64,000 bases of DNA from Citrobacter rodentium NBRC 105723 = DSM 16636 (GTDB lineage Bacteria > Pseudomonadota > Gammaproteobacteria > Enterobacterales > Enterobacteriaceae). The position numbers and the translations under genes were made by a program. Location of the stretch: the NCBI RefSeq assembly GCF_021278985.1, contig NZ_CP082833.1, positions 2,914,001 to 2,978,000 on the forward strand, read 5' to 3'. The notes below the pieces were generated by a model, which worked only from the letters and a program-made list of their open reading frames with translations, was not told where the DNA came from and did no database searches. How positions within the stretch are numbered: position 1 is the first letter of the stretch; the number at the start of each line of letters is the position of its first letter. Shown here in pieces: positions 1-12,839 of the stretch.

Positions 1-405
1 GCGGTCGCTGCGATCGACGCCAAAGAAGCCCTGCAGCGCGCTGTCATCCAGCGCCATATTGGTCAGGCCGCGCATATACATCACATAATCGATGTTAGGA
101 TGCGTCGGGTTCAGACGAATAAAGCGATCGATAGCGGCCTGAGCCAGCGGCAGATCGGCATTTTTGTAGTAGGCGTAGATCAGATCCAGCTGCACCTGCT
201 GGGAGTAAGGGCCGAACGGATAGCGGTTATCTAACGCTTCTAATTGCGTTATTGCCTGTTTCCAGTTACCGTCCTGCAGCTTTTGCTGAGCAGTAGCGTA
301 GATTTCATTCGGCGGATTATCGGGCACCTCTTCCTTTGAACCAGAGCAACCCGCCAAAAACAGGCTCAACGTGGCTGCTGCCACCAGATATTTCATGCGC
401 GTCAT
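1..405 (-). CDS. bamD: Outer-membrane assembly lipoprotein BamD (3' end beyond window)
   Basis: BamD is the essential lipoprotein of the BAM complex, which inserts beta-barrel proteins into the outer membrane. The minus-strand frame starts MTRMKYLVAAATLSLFLAGC, a signal peptide with a lipobox (LAGC), so the mature protein would be acylated on Cys. The TPR-rich region follows (DNRYPFGPYSQQVQLDLIY). Only about 135 codons lie inside the window; the gene continues off the left edge. The ATG at 405-403 is the first Met before the signal peptide; a second Met lies three codons later. The gene is divergent from rluD, as in E. coli. Confidence 0.95.
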   Translation of the reverse strand, partial: MTRMKYLVAAATLSLFLAGCSGSKEEVPDNPPNEIYATAQQKLQDGNWKQAITQLEALDNRYPFGPYSQQVQLDLIYAYYKNADLPLAQAAIDRFIRLNPTHPNIDYVMYMRGLTNMALDDSALQGFFGVDRSDR

Positions 406-537
406 GACGTTTTGACTTTCCTCAAAATGTTTTTGCGGGAGATTCTCTGTTCCTGCTCCCGGTTAAGACCAGCTACAATAGCACACTATATTAAACGGCA
501 AAGCCGTAAAACCCAACGTTAAACGAAGAAGCTGTAT

Positions 538-1518
538 ATGGCACAACGAGTACAACTCACCGCAACGGTATCCGAAAATCAACTCGGTCAACGCTTAGAT
601 CAGGCTTTGGCCGAAATGTTCCCGGATTATTCACGTTCGCGCATAAAAGAATGGATTCTCGATCGGCGCGTGCTGGTCAACGATAAAATTTGCGACAAAC
701 CGAAAGAAAAAGTCTTAGGCGGCGAAGTGGTCGCTATCGACGCGGAGATTGATGAAGAAATCCGCTTCGAGCCTCAGGATATCCCACTGGATATCGTTTA
801 TGAAGATGATGACATTATTGTTATCAATAAACCCCGCGATCTGGTTGTGCATCCCGGCGCGGGGAACCCGGACGGCACGGTGCTGAACGCGCTGCTGCAC
901 TACTATCCGCCCATCGCCGACGTACCGCGCGCGGGCATTGTCCATCGTCTGGATAAAGACACCACCGGTCTGATGGTGGTGGCGAAAACCGTTCCGGCGC
1001 AGACGCGTCTGGTTGAGGCGCTGCAGCTGCGCGAGATCACCCGTGAATACGAAGCGGTCGCTATCGGCCATATGACCGCCGGCGGGACGGTAGATGAGCC
1101 TATCAGCCGTCACCCGACGAAGCGTACCCATATGTCGGTGCATCCGATGGGCAAACCGGCGGTAACCCACTACCGTATTATGGAACATTTCCGTGTGCAC
1201 ACGCGTCTCAGGCTGCGTCTGGAAACCGGGCGTACCCACCAGATCCGCGTGCACATGGCGCATATTACCCATCCGCTGGTGGGCGATCCGGTTTATGGCG
1301 GCCGCCCGCGTCCGCCGAAAGGGGCGTCGGAGGCGTTTATCTCCACGCTGCGCAAGTTCGATCGCCAGGCGCTGCACGCCACAATGCTGCGTTTGTACCA
1401 TCCCGTTTCCGGTATCGAAATGGAATGGCATGCGCCGATCCCGCAGGATATGGTTGAGCTGATCGACGCGATGCGCGCCGATTTCGAAGAACATAAGGAT
1501 GACGTGGCCTGGCTATGA
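538..1518 (+). CDS. rluD: 23S rRNA pseudouridine(1911/1915/1917) synthase
   Basis: RluD converts three uridines in helix 69 of 23S rRNA to pseudouridine during late 50S assembly. The 326-residue protein has an N-terminal S4-type RNA-binding domain (about residues 18-75) and the RluA-family catalytic domain. The signature HRLDKDTTG carries the nucleophile Asp139, and a later RTHQIRVHM motif is also typical. Length equals that of E. coli RluD. The last codons overlap the next gene: TGA 1516-1518 shares bases with the pgeF ATG at 1515, which suggests translational coupling. It is divergent from bamD, as in E. coli. Confidence 0.97.
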   Translation: MAQRVQLTATVSENQLGQRLDQALAEMFPDYSRSRIKEWILDRRVLVNDKICDKPKEKVLGGEVVAIDAEIDEEIRFEPQDIPLDIVYEDDDIIVINKPRDLVVHPGAGNPDGTVLNALLHYYPPIADVPRAGIVHRLDKDTTGLMVVAKTVPAQTRLVEALQLREITREYEAVAIGHMTAGGTVDEPISRHPTKRTHMSVHPMGKPAVTHYRIMEHFRVHTRLRLRLETGRTHQIRVHMAHITHPLVGDPVYGGRPRPPKGASEAFISTLRKFDRQALHATMLRLYHPVSGIEMEWHAPIPQDMVELIDAMRADFEEHKDDVAWL

Positions 1519-2246
1519 GTATGCTGATTGTCCCGCAGTGGCCGCTGCCGGAAGGCGTGGCGGCATGTAGTTCGACTCGTACCGGCGGCGTCAGTTTGCC
1601 GCCGTATGACGCATTGAATCTGGGCGCCCACTGCGGCGACAATCCGGAACATGTTGAGGAGAACCGTAACCGCCTGTTTGCTGCGGGCAATCTGCCCTCC
1701 TCACCGGTCTGGCTGGAGCAGGTTCACGGCAAGAATGTGCTGAAACTGACCGGTGGGCCTTACGCCTCGAAGCGGGCGGATGCGTCTTACAGCAACAGGC
1801 GGGGAACCGTGTGCGCGGTCATGACCGCAGACTGCCTGCCCGTGTTGTTTTGCAATCGGGCGGGAACGGAAGTGGCGGCGGCCCATGCGGGCTGGCGCGG
1901 GTTGTGTGAAGGCGTACTGGAAGAGACGCTCGTCTGCTTCAACGATAAGCCTGAGAACATTCTTGCCTGGTTAGGTCCGGCGATTGGTCCCACGGCCTTT
2001 GAAGTGGGGCCTGAGGTGCGCGAAGCGTTTATCGAAAAAGACGCCAGAGCGCAGGAAGCCTTTCTGCCGCGCGGCGAAAAATATCTGGCGAATATTTATC
2101 AGCTTGCCCGCCAGCGACTGGCAAATGTCGGCGTTGAACAAATTTTCGGCGGTGACCGCTGTACTTTTAGTGAAAATGAGACTTTCTTCTCTTATCGTCG
2201 CGACAAGACCACCGGGCGTATGGCAAGTTTCATTTGGCTGATATAA
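1515..2246 (+). CDS. pgeF: Multicopper polyphenol oxidase/purine nucleosidase-like protein (YfiH)
   Basis: This is a 243-residue protein of the YfiH/LACC1 family (DUF152). Family members have been reported as laccase-like enzymes, as purine nucleoside phosphorylases/adenosine deaminases, and in E. coli as a peptidoglycan editing factor. Visible family motifs are VWLEQVHGKNV (His ligand region), MTADCLPVLF and AAAHAGWRGL, which supply the conserved Cys/His metal site. The start overlaps the rluD stop by four bases, so the two genes form a coupled pair. It is followed by the clpB heat-shock promoter. Membership of the family is certain; which activity matters in the cell is not. Confidence 0.93.
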   Translation: MSMLIVPQWPLPEGVAACSSTRTGGVSLPPYDALNLGAHCGDNPEHVEENRNRLFAAGNLPSSPVWLEQVHGKNVLKLTGGPYASKRADASYSNRRGTVCAVMTADCLPVLFCNRAGTEVAAAHAGWRGLCEGVLEETLVCFNDKPENILAWLGPAIGPTAFEVGPEVREAFIEKDARAQEAFLPRGEKYLANIYQLARQRLANVGVEQIFGGDRCTFSENETFFSYRRDKTTGRMASFIWLI

Positions 2247-2308
2247 CCTAAAGAATCAAGACGATCCGGTACGCGTAATTTTCTTTTCACATAATTCAGG
2301 TCATTCAC

Positions 2309-2336
2309 CTTGAATAATTGAGGGATGACCTCATTT
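2309..2336 (+). promoter_or_regulatory. Sigma-32 heat-shock promoter of clpB
   Basis: A CTTGAA -35 element (2309-2314) is followed after 14 bases by CCTCATTT (2329-2336). This fits the sigma-32 consensus CTTGAA / CCCCATnT and the known E. coli clpB promoter. It lies 40 bases before the clpB ATG. Confidence 0.85.
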
Positions 2337-2375
2337 AATCTCCAGTAGCAATTTTGACCTGTTATGGGAGGAGTT

Positions 2376-4949
2376 ATGCGTCTGGATCGTCTTACCAACA
2401 AATTCCAGCTTGCTCTTGCCGATGCCCAGTCGCTCGCACTGGGGCACGACAACCAGTTTATCGAACCTTTGCACTTAATGAGCGCCTTGCTGAATCAGGA
2501 AGGGGGCTCGGTTCGTCCTTTATTAACGTCTGCCGGTATTAACGCAGGCCAGTTACGCACCGCCATCGATCAGGCGCTGAGTCGTTTACCGCAGGTGGAA
2601 GGCACCGGCGGCGACGTACAGCCGTCGCAGGATCTGGTGCGCGTCCTCAACCTTTGCGACAAGCTGGCGCAAAAACGAGGGGACAATTTTATTTCGTCGG
2701 AATTGTTCGTTCTGGCGGCGCTTGAGTCCCGCGGCACGCTGGCCGATTTACTGAAATCGGCGGGGGCGACGACCGCCAGTATCTCTCAGGCAATCGAACA
2801 AATGCGCGGAGGTGAAAGCGTGAACGACCAGGGGGCTGAAGACCAACGTCAGGCCTTGAAAAAATATACGGTCGATCTGACCGAGCGCGCCGAGCAGGGC
2901 AAGCTCGACCCGGTGATTGGCCGTGATGAAGAAATTCGCCGTACCATTCAGGTACTGCAACGGCGCACCAAAAACAACCCGGTACTGATCGGTGAGCCCG
3001 GCGTTGGTAAAACCGCTATTGTGGAAGGGCTGGCGCAGCGGATCATTAATGGCGAAGTGCCGGAAGGCTTAAAAGGCCGTCGCGTGCTGGCGCTGGATAT
3101 GGGCGCGCTGGTGGCCGGGGCGAAATACCGCGGCGAATTTGAAGAACGCTTAAAAGGCGTACTGAACGATCTCGCGAAACAGGAAGGCAACGTGATCCTG
3201 TTTATCGATGAGCTGCACACCATGGTTGGCGCCGGGAAAGCCGATGGCGCAATGGACGCCGGCAACATGCTGAAGCCAGCGCTGGCGCGTGGCGAACTGC
3301 ACTGCGTGGGCGCCACTACCCTGGATGAGTACCGTCAGTACATCGAAAAAGATGCGGCGCTGGAGCGTCGTTTCCAGAAGGTCTTTGTTGCCGAACCGTC
3401 GGTGGAAGACACCATCGCGATCCTGCGTGGCCTGAAAGAGCGTTACGAACTGCACCACCACGTGCAGATTACCGACCCGGCGATTGTCGCGGCGGCGACG
3501 CTGTCTCATCGCTATATCGCCGATCGCCAGCTGCCGGATAAAGCCATCGACCTGATCGACGAGGCCGCATCCAGCATTCGTATGCAGATCGACTCGAAGC
3601 CGGAAGAACTCGACAGACTCGACCGCCGTATCATCCAGCTCAAGCTGGAGCAGCAGGCGTTAATGAAAGAGTCTGATGAGGCGAGTAAAAAACGTCTCGA
3701 CATGCTCAACGAAGAACTGAATGACAAAGAGCGTCAGTACTCTGAGTTAGAAGAAGAATGGAAAGCGGAAAAAGCCTCGCTCTCCGGCACGCAGACCATT
3801 AAAGCCGAGCTGGAACAGGCGAAGATCGCGATTGAGCAGGCGCGTCGCGTGGGCGACCTGGCGCGGATGTCAGAACTGCAGTACGGCAAAATCCCCGAAC
3901 TGGAGAAGCAGCTTGAGGCTGCCACCCAGTCCGAAGGAAAAACGATGCGCCTGCTGCGTAATAAAGTGACCGATGCGGAAATCGCCGAAGTACTGGCGCG
4001 CTGGACCGGCATTCCGGTATCGAGAATGCTGGAAGGCGAACGTGAAAAACTGCTGCGGATGGAGCAGGAGTTGCACAGCCGCGTTATCGGACAGAACGAA
4101 GCGGTGGAAGCGGTATCGAACGCGATTCGTCGTAGCCGCGCGGGGCTGGCGGATCCCAATCGTCCAATCGGTTCTTTCCTGTTCCTGGGGCCAACCGGGG
4201 TAGGGAAAACGGAACTGTGTAAAGCGCTGGCGAACTTTATGTTCGATAGCGATGACGCGATGGTGCGTATTGATATGTCCGAGTTTATGGAGAAACACTC
4301 CGTGTCTCGTCTGGTCGGCGCGCCTCCGGGATATGTCGGTTATGAAGAGGGCGGTTACCTGACGGAAGCGGTACGGCGTCGTCCTTATTCGGTCATCCTG
4401 TTAGATGAAGTGGAAAAAGCGCATCCGGATGTATTCAACATTCTGCTGCAGGTACTTGATGACGGACGCCTGACTGACGGGCAGGGGAGAACGGTCGATT
4501 TCCGCAATACGGTGGTTATTATGACCTCTAACCTAGGCTCCGATCTGATTCAGGAGCGTTTCGGCGAACTGGACTACAGCCATATGAAAGAGATGGTACT
4601 GGGCGTAGTAAGCCACAACTTCCGTCCGGAGTTCATTAACCGTATTGATGAAGTTGTTGTGTTCCATCCGCTGGGTGAACAGCACATCGCCTCGATTGCG
4701 AAGATCCAGCTGCAGCGTCTGTACAAACGTCTGGAAGAGCGCGGTTATGAAATCCACATTTCTGATGAGGCACTGAAACTGCTTAGCGCAAATGGTTACG
4801 ATCCGGTGTATGGCGCGCGTCCGTTGAAACGCGCTATTCAGCAGCAGATCGAAAACCCACTGGCACAGCAAATCCTGTCGGGTGAGTTAATTCCAGGCAA
4901 AACCATTCGTCTGGAAGCGAATGGTGAAAAGATTGTGGCAGTGCAATAA
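2376..4949 (+). CDS. clpB: ATP-dependent disaggregase ClpB
   Basis: ClpB is the hexameric AAA+ chaperone that works with DnaK to pull proteins out of aggregates in the cytoplasm. The 857-residue protein has the N-domain (1-145), NBD1 with Walker A GEPGVGKT (about 206-213), a coiled-coil middle domain rich in Glu/Lys (about 410-520), and NBD2 with Walker A GPTGVGKT (about 605-612). The start is the ATG at 2376 (MRLDRLTNKF), 5 bases after a GGAGG-type ribosome site. The upstream in-frame ATG at 2364 would place that site inside the gene and is not used in E. coli. A heat-shock promoter precedes it and a strong terminator follows. Confidence 0.98.
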   Translation: MRLDRLTNKFQLALADAQSLALGHDNQFIEPLHLMSALLNQEGGSVRPLLTSAGINAGQLRTAIDQALSRLPQVEGTGGDVQPSQDLVRVLNLCDKLAQKRGDNFISSELFVLAALESRGTLADLLKSAGATTASISQAIEQMRGGESVNDQGAEDQRQALKKYTVDLTERAEQGKLDPVIGRDEEIRRTIQVLQRRTKNNPVLIGEPGVGKTAIVEGLAQRIINGEVPEGLKGRRVLALDMGALVAGAKYRGEFEERLKGVLNDLAKQEGNVILFIDELHTMVGAGKADGAMDAGNMLKPALARGELHCVGATTLDEYRQYIEKDAALERRFQKVFVAEPSVEDTIAILRGLKERYELHHHVQITDPAIVAAATLSHRYIADRQLPDKAIDLIDEAASSIRMQIDSKPEELDRLDRRIIQLKLEQQALMKESDEASKKRLDMLNEELNDKERQYSELEEEWKAEKASLSGTQTIKAELEQAKIAIEQARRVGDLARMSELQYGKIPELEKQLEAATQSEGKTMRLLRNKVTDAEIAEVLARWTGIPVSRMLEGEREKLLRMEQELHSRVIGQNEAVEAVSNAIRRSRAGLADPNRPIGSFLFLGPTGVGKTELCKALANFMFDSDDAMVRIDMSEFMEKHSVSRLVGAPPGYVGYEEGGYLTEAVRRRPYSVILLDEVEKAHPDVFNILLQVLDDGRLTDGQGRTVDFRNTVVIMTSNLGSDLIQERFGELDYSHMKEMVLGVVSHNFRPEFINRIDEVVVFHPLGEQHIASIAKIQLQRLYKRLEERGYEIHISDEALKLLSANGYDPVYGARPLKRAIQQQIENPLAQQILSGELIPGKTIRLEANGEKIVAVQ
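2808..2822 (+). promoter_or_regulatory. Internal ribosome site and GTG start for short ClpB
   Basis: A perfect GGAGG (2808-2812) stands 7 bases before an in-frame GTG (2820-2822), codon 149 of clpB. In E. coli the same internal initiation at Val149 gives the N-domain-less 79-kDa ClpB. The site and its spacing are seen here; use is inferred from E. coli. Confidence 0.75.
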
Positions 4950-4967
4950 CAGACTGTGAAATATCTG

Positions 4968-4991
4968 ACGGCTCCTTCCGGAGCCGTTTTT
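4968..4991 (+). terminator. Intrinsic terminator of clpB
   Basis: Perfect 8-bp stem ACGGCTCC / GGAGCCGT with a TTCC loop (4968-4987), followed directly by a T run. It lies 19 bases after the clpB stop. Confidence 0.93.
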
Positions 4992-5074
4992 GATTAAAAA
5001 CCAGGCTGAAATGCGCTTTTTATGGGGTGATTGCCTGGAAAATGAGCGGTTAATGACTTTTTTGTATTTTTGTC

Positions 5075-5102
5075 TTGTCAGCCCGGAATAACTCCCTATA
5101 AT
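5075..5102 (+). promoter_or_regulatory. rrn P1 promoter
   Basis: TTGTCA (5075-5080), a 16-base spacer and TATAAT (5097-5102), followed by a GC-rich GCGCC discriminator. These are the features of stringently controlled rRNA P1 promoters. An A/T-rich stretch just upstream (gacttttttgtattttt) fits an UP element. Fis sites probably lie further upstream but are not clear by eye. Confidence 0.92.
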
Positions 5103-5194
5103 GCGCCACCACTGACACGGAACAACGGCACACAGGCCGCCGGGTCAGCGGGGTTCTGAGAGGAACCTCACGGAGAAAAGCACAAAATAAATGC

Positions 5195-5222
5195 TTGACT
5201 CTGAGACGGGAAAGCGTATTAT
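5195..5222 (+). promoter_or_regulatory. rrn P2 promoter
   Basis: TTGACT (5195-5200), 16 bases, TATTAT (5217-5222), about 120 bases after P1, as in other enteric rrn operons. Confidence 0.9.
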
Positions 5223-5259
5223 GCACACCCCGCGCCGCTGAGAAAAAGCGAAGCGGCAC

Positions 5260-5271
5260 TGCTCTTTAACA
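5260..5271 (+). promoter_or_regulatory. rrn leader boxA antitermination site
   Basis: TGCTCTTTAACA matches the boxA consensus bound by NusB/NusE in the rRNA leader. It allows the transcription complex to resist Rho in the untranslated operon. A near copy, TGCTCTTTAAAA, stands at 7266-7277 before the 23S gene. Confidence 0.9.
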
Positions 5272-5403
5272 ATTTATCAGACAATCTGTGTGGGCACTCA
5301 AAGTGACATGGATTCTTGACGTCGCAAGACGAAAAATGAATACCAAGTCTCGAAGAGTGAACACGTAATTCATTACGAAGTTTAATTCACGAGCATCAAA
5401 CTT

Positions 5404-6945
<1,542 letters not shown>

Positions 6946-7116
6946 CCTTAAAGAACCTGCCTTTGTAGTGTCCACACAGATTGTCTGATGAAAGTAAAGA
7001 AGCAAGGCGTTTACGCGTTGGGAGTGAGGCTGAATGAAATAAGGCCGCTCGCTTTCTATTAATGAAAGCTCACCCTACACGAAAATATCACGCAGCGCGT
7101 GATAAGCAATTTTCGT

Positions 7117-7192
7117 GTCCCCTTCGTCTAGAGGCCCAGGACACCGCCCTTTCACGGCGGTAACAGGGGTTCGAATCCCCTAGGGGACGCCA
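7117..7192 (+). tRNA. gltW: tRNA-Glu (anticodon TTC)
   Basis: A 76-nt cloverleaf in the 16S-23S spacer. Acceptor stem GTCCCCT pairs with AGGGGAC. Anticodon stem CCGCC/GGCGG (7144-7148 with 7156-7160) encloses loop CTTTCAC with TTC at 7151-7153. The T-loop is GTTCGAAT and CCA is encoded. E. coli rrnG carries gltW at this place, so the symbol follows synteny. Confidence 0.98.
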
Positions 7193-7344
7193 CTTGCAGG
7201 CCAATGTGTGAAAGGCGTTGCCAACCGTATCTCAAAACTCATCTTCGGGTGATGTTTGAGATATTTGCTCTTTAAAAATCTGGATCAAGCTGAAAATTGA
7301 AACACAGAACAACGAGAGTTGTTCGTGAGTCTCTCAATTTCGCA

Positions 7345-7480
7345 ATCATGAAGACAACTGTAAAAGGTGACGTGAGCGAAGTGAAGACAAGGCGTACCGC
7401 ACGCAGCGAGCGCAGTGGACTCAGTGTCCATGAGCATCGCGAGTACGGAACAACGCAGTATTCACGATGCGCAACGAACC
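7345..7480 (+). other. Extra block in the 16S-23S spacer
   Basis: Between the boxA-like region and the conserved sequence just before 23S (gaaagacatcttcgggttgtgag) lies a block of roughly 110 extra bases compared with the E. coli rrnB spacer, judged from memory of that sequence. It holds inverted repeats, for example GTGGAC (7415-7420) opposite GTCCAT. It resembles the alternative spacer stem-loop blocks known to differ among enteric rrn operons. Confidence 0.6.
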
Positions 7481-7509
7481 GGACAGAGAAAGACATCTTC
7501 GGGTTGTGA

Positions 7510-10496
<2,987 letters not shown>

Positions 10497-10556
10497 ACAA
10501 CGCCGAAGATGTTTTGGCGGTTGAGAGAAACAGACAATATTCAGTTTGATACAGAT

Positions 10557-10684
10557 TAGCGGAAACGAAAGATTTTGCGCTGAGGCAAGGCGGCAAGCGA
10601 AGGAAAGGAAGGAGCATACTGAAGTATGTGACTGACTTTACGAGCGCAGGTAACGCAGCATCAGTGAAAAAGATTCGTTTCTGA
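10557..10684 (+). repeat. Long imperfect hairpin in the 23S-5S spacer
   Basis: The 23S-5S spacer is 197 bases (10497-10693), about twice the E. coli length. The extra part runs from GCGGAAACGAAAG to GATTCGTTTCTG; these ends are complementary. The centre is the palindrome CATACTgaAGTATG (10615-10628), and partly paired arms lie between. It probably replaces the shorter spacer stem of E. coli in pre-rRNA. Confidence 0.6.
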
Positions 10685-10693
10685 CCCAGAATT

Positions 10694-10812
10694 TGCCTGG
10701 CGGCCGTAGCGCGGTGGTCCCACCTGACCCCATGCCGAACTCAGAAGTGAAACGCCGTAGCGCCGATGGTAGTGTGGGGTCTCCCATGCGAGAGTAGGGA
10801 ACTGCCAGGCAT
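10694..10812 (+). rRNA. rrf: 5S ribosomal RNA
   Basis: It starts TGCCTGGCGGCCGTAGCG and ends CTGCCAGGCAT, the two ends forming helix I. The length is 119 nt, one less than the usual 120. The helix IV loop reads GGGGTCTCCCATG where E. coli has four C residues. All other segments match the enteric 5S. Confidence 0.97.
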
Positions 10813-10826
10813 TAATTAAGGTGAAG

Positions 10827-10854
10827 AGCTCATCCTGACGGATGGGCTTTTTGC
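10827..10854 (+). terminator. rrn operon terminator
   Basis: Stem AGCTCATCC / GGATGGGCT (10827-10835 with 10840-10848) with a TGAC loop, then a T-rich tail. It lies 15 bases after the 5S gene. Confidence 0.9.
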
Positions 10855-10867
10855 GTTTTTGCCGCTG

Positions 10868-10943
10868 GCCTGACAGGCGCAGCGCCATCAGGCACGCCCA
10901 CGTCATGATGCCGGATGGCGGCTTCGCCTTATCCGGCCTACGG
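10868..10943. repeat. BIME: two inverted REP sequences
   Basis: One unit GCCTGACAGGCGCAGCGCC (10868 onward, ending CATCAGGC at 10892) and a second unit TGCCGGATGGCGGCTTCGCC (10909 onward, ending near 10943) lie in opposite orientations. This is the bacterial interspersed mosaic element pattern. The remaining bases to kgtP at 11148 are A/T-rich leader with no other recognised element. Confidence 0.8.
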
Positions 10944-11147
10944 GTGAGGCACCATCTTACCCGGCCCGATCGGCCTGGGAGCGGTTGCTAATTCTTTGGG
11001 TTTCCTCCTAATTTCCACCATTACGCATTAAATCCTCGATCCGTGTCACATAATTGAATATAACAACTGCATAACATTTCCTTTACTAAAAAGACAGCAA
11101 ACACAATTGATGAGCATAATCAGCTCTTTGGCAGGAGTACAATTCTA

Positions 11148-12446
11148 ATGACTGAAAGCAGTGTAACTGCGAGCGGGTCGCTGACCGACAGTGATACCCG
11201 TCGTCGCGTATGGGCAATTGTAGGCGCCTCATCCGGGAATCTGGTTGAATGGTTTGATTTCTACGTCTATTCGTTCTGTTCCCTCTATTTTGCACACATC
11301 TTCTTCCCTTCAGGAAATACCACCACTCAACTTTTACAAACCGCTGGCGTTTTTGCCGCCGGATTTTTAATGCGCCCCATCGGCGGATGGCTGTTTGGTC
11401 GGATTGCCGATAAGCACGGACGTAAAAAATCCATGCTTTTATCTGTTTGTATGATGTGTATGGGATCGCTGGTCATCGCCTGCCTGCCAGGCTATGAGAC
11501 GATTGGCACCTGGGCACCGTCGCTGCTGCTGCTGGCGCGCTTATTTCAGGGGTTATCCGTTGGTGGCGAATACGGCACCAGCGCAACCTATATGAGTGAA
11601 GTGGCTGTCGAAGGGCGCAAGGGCTTTTATGCATCTTTCCAGTATGTGACGCTGATTGGCGGACAGCTGTTGGCGCTGTTAGTCGTGGTTGTTTTACAGC
11701 ATACGTTGGAAGACGCTGCGCTCAGAGAGTGGGGCTGGCGTATTCCCTTCGCCTTAGGGGCGGTGCTGGCCGTGGTTGCGCTTTGGCTGCGTCGCCAACT
11801 GGATGAAACCTCAAAGCAGGAAACGCGCGCCTTAAAAGAGGCCGGGTCGCTGAAAGGGCTATGGCGTAATCGTAAAGCATTTATCATGGTGCTTGGATTT
11901 ACCGCGGCAGGATCGCTGTGCTTCTATACCTTCACCACCTACATGCAGAAATACCTGGTAAACACCGCAGGCATGCATGCCAACGTAGCCAGCGGGATTA
12001 TGACGGCAGCGCTGTTTGTATACATGCTTGTGCAACCGCTGTTTGGCGCGCTGTCGGATAAAATTGGCCGCCGTACCTCCATGCTGTGCTTTGGCGCTCT
12101 GGCAACCCTGTTCACGGTCCCTATTTTGACGGCGCTACAGAATGTCAGTTCGCCCTATGCGGCCTTCGCGCTGGTGATGTGCGCGCTGCTGATTGTCAGT
12201 TTCTACACCTCAATTAGCGGCATTCTGAAAGCGGAAATGTTCCCGGCGCAGGTTCGTGCGTTAGGGGTCGGTCTCTCCTATGCGGTCGCTAATGCGCTGT
12301 TTGGCGGCTCTGCGGAATATGTCGCGCTGTCGCTGAAATCCGTGGGCATGGAAACCTCCTTTTTCTGGTATGTCACCGTGATGGCGGTTGTGGCGTTTTT
12401 TGTTTCGCTGACGCTGCATCGCAAAGGTAAAGGTCTGCGCCTCTAG
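11148..12446 (+). CDS. kgtP: Alpha-ketoglutarate:proton symporter
   Basis: KgtP imports 2-oxoglutarate across the inner membrane with protons. The 432-residue protein belongs to the MFS metabolite:H+ symporter family and has 12 predicted membrane segments. Visible motifs are the inter-helix loop GRIADKHGRKK after TM2 and the equivalent ALSDKIGRRTS in the second half. Nearly every residue matches E. coli KgtP. The ATG follows GGCAGGAGT. It lies just after the rrn operon, as in E. coli. Its TAG stop overlaps the convergent yfiM stop. Confidence 0.97.
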   Translation: MTESSVTASGSLTDSDTRRRVWAIVGASSGNLVEWFDFYVYSFCSLYFAHIFFPSGNTTTQLLQTAGVFAAGFLMRPIGGWLFGRIADKHGRKKSMLLSVCMMCMGSLVIACLPGYETIGTWAPSLLLLARLFQGLSVGGEYGTSATYMSEVAVEGRKGFYASFQYVTLIGGQLLALLVVVVLQHTLEDAALREWGWRIPFALGAVLAVVALWLRRQLDETSKQETRALKEAGSLKGLWRNRKAFIMVLGFTAAGSLCFYTFTTYMQKYLVNTAGMHANVASGIMTAALFVYMLVQPLFGALSDKIGRRTSMLCFGALATLFTVPILTALQNVSSPYAAFALVMCALLIVSFYTSISGILKAEMFPAQVRALGVGLSYAVANALFGGSAEYVALSLKSVGMETSFFWYVTVMAVVAFFVSLTLHRKGKGLRL

Positions 12447-12766
12447 TTATGCGCCATTTGCCAGACGGCATAGCCGGTGGTCGCACCGGCGACGTCCCAT
12501 GCGAAATCCTTCCAGCTCCAGCCGCTCCCCGCGGGGCGGCTGTCCCACAGCTCTTTTGATGCGCCAAGGCTGATTGAGAACATCAGGCCGAAGGCGGCGC
12601 TGCGATCCCGGCTCATACCCTGATGGTGAGCGTATTCGTTACCGGCTGCGGACAGCATCGCAGAGGCGATAAAATGCTGCGCTTTATCCTGCCCGCGCCA
12701 GCTGTCCTGAGCCAGATGGCTACATCCTGAAAGAAGAAAAGCGCTCAGAAGAAGAATAACGCGCAT
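12443..12766 (-). CDS. yfiM: YfiM family lipoprotein
   Basis: A small lipoprotein of unknown function. The N-terminus MRVILLLSAFLLSGC is a signal peptide with lipobox LSGC, so it should be acylated and exported. The body (HFIASAMLSAAGNEYAHHQG, GASKELWDSR, FAWDVAGATTGYAV) is typical of the YfiM/DUF2279-like family. The ATG at 12766 is chosen because AGGG stands 5 bases before it; the Met four codons upstream has no ribosome site. Downstream of pssA in E. coli; here an IS4-family element separates the two. Function is not known. Confidence 0.85.
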   Translation of the reverse strand: MRVILLLSAFLLSGCSHLAQDSWRGQDKAQHFIASAMLSAAGNEYAHHQGMSRDRSAAFGLMFSISLGASKELWDSRPAGSGWSWKDFAWDVAGATTGYAVWQMAHN

Positions 12767-12813
12767 CGTGACCCTCATAGAGAAAACCCCGTGCAGGACG
12801 TAATGCCGATCAG

Positions 12814-12839
12814 TTAAGGATCGGTTGACCGATCCTTAA
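12814..12839. other. Perfect hairpin at the left end of the IS4-family element
   Basis: TTAAGGATCGGT and its exact complement ACCGATCCTTAA are separated by TG. Three GATC sites fall in this end (12808, 12819, 12831), one within the terminal repeat. In IS10 and IS50 such sites and hairpins limit transposase expression from outside transcripts and link activity to Dam methylation; the same role here is inference. A second inverted repeat (AACGGCT/AGCCGTT, about 12854-12880) precedes the transposase ATG. Confidence 0.75.

Noticed and set aside
2364..2375. Upstream ATG for clpB
   Set aside because: It would place the GGAGG ribosome site inside the coding region; ATG 2376 gives the standard ClpB N-terminus.
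12790..12800. CGTGCAGGACG repeats considered as a phage-type attachment site
   Set aside because: They directly flank an intact IS4-family element and have the length IS4 transposases generate, so a target duplication explains them.
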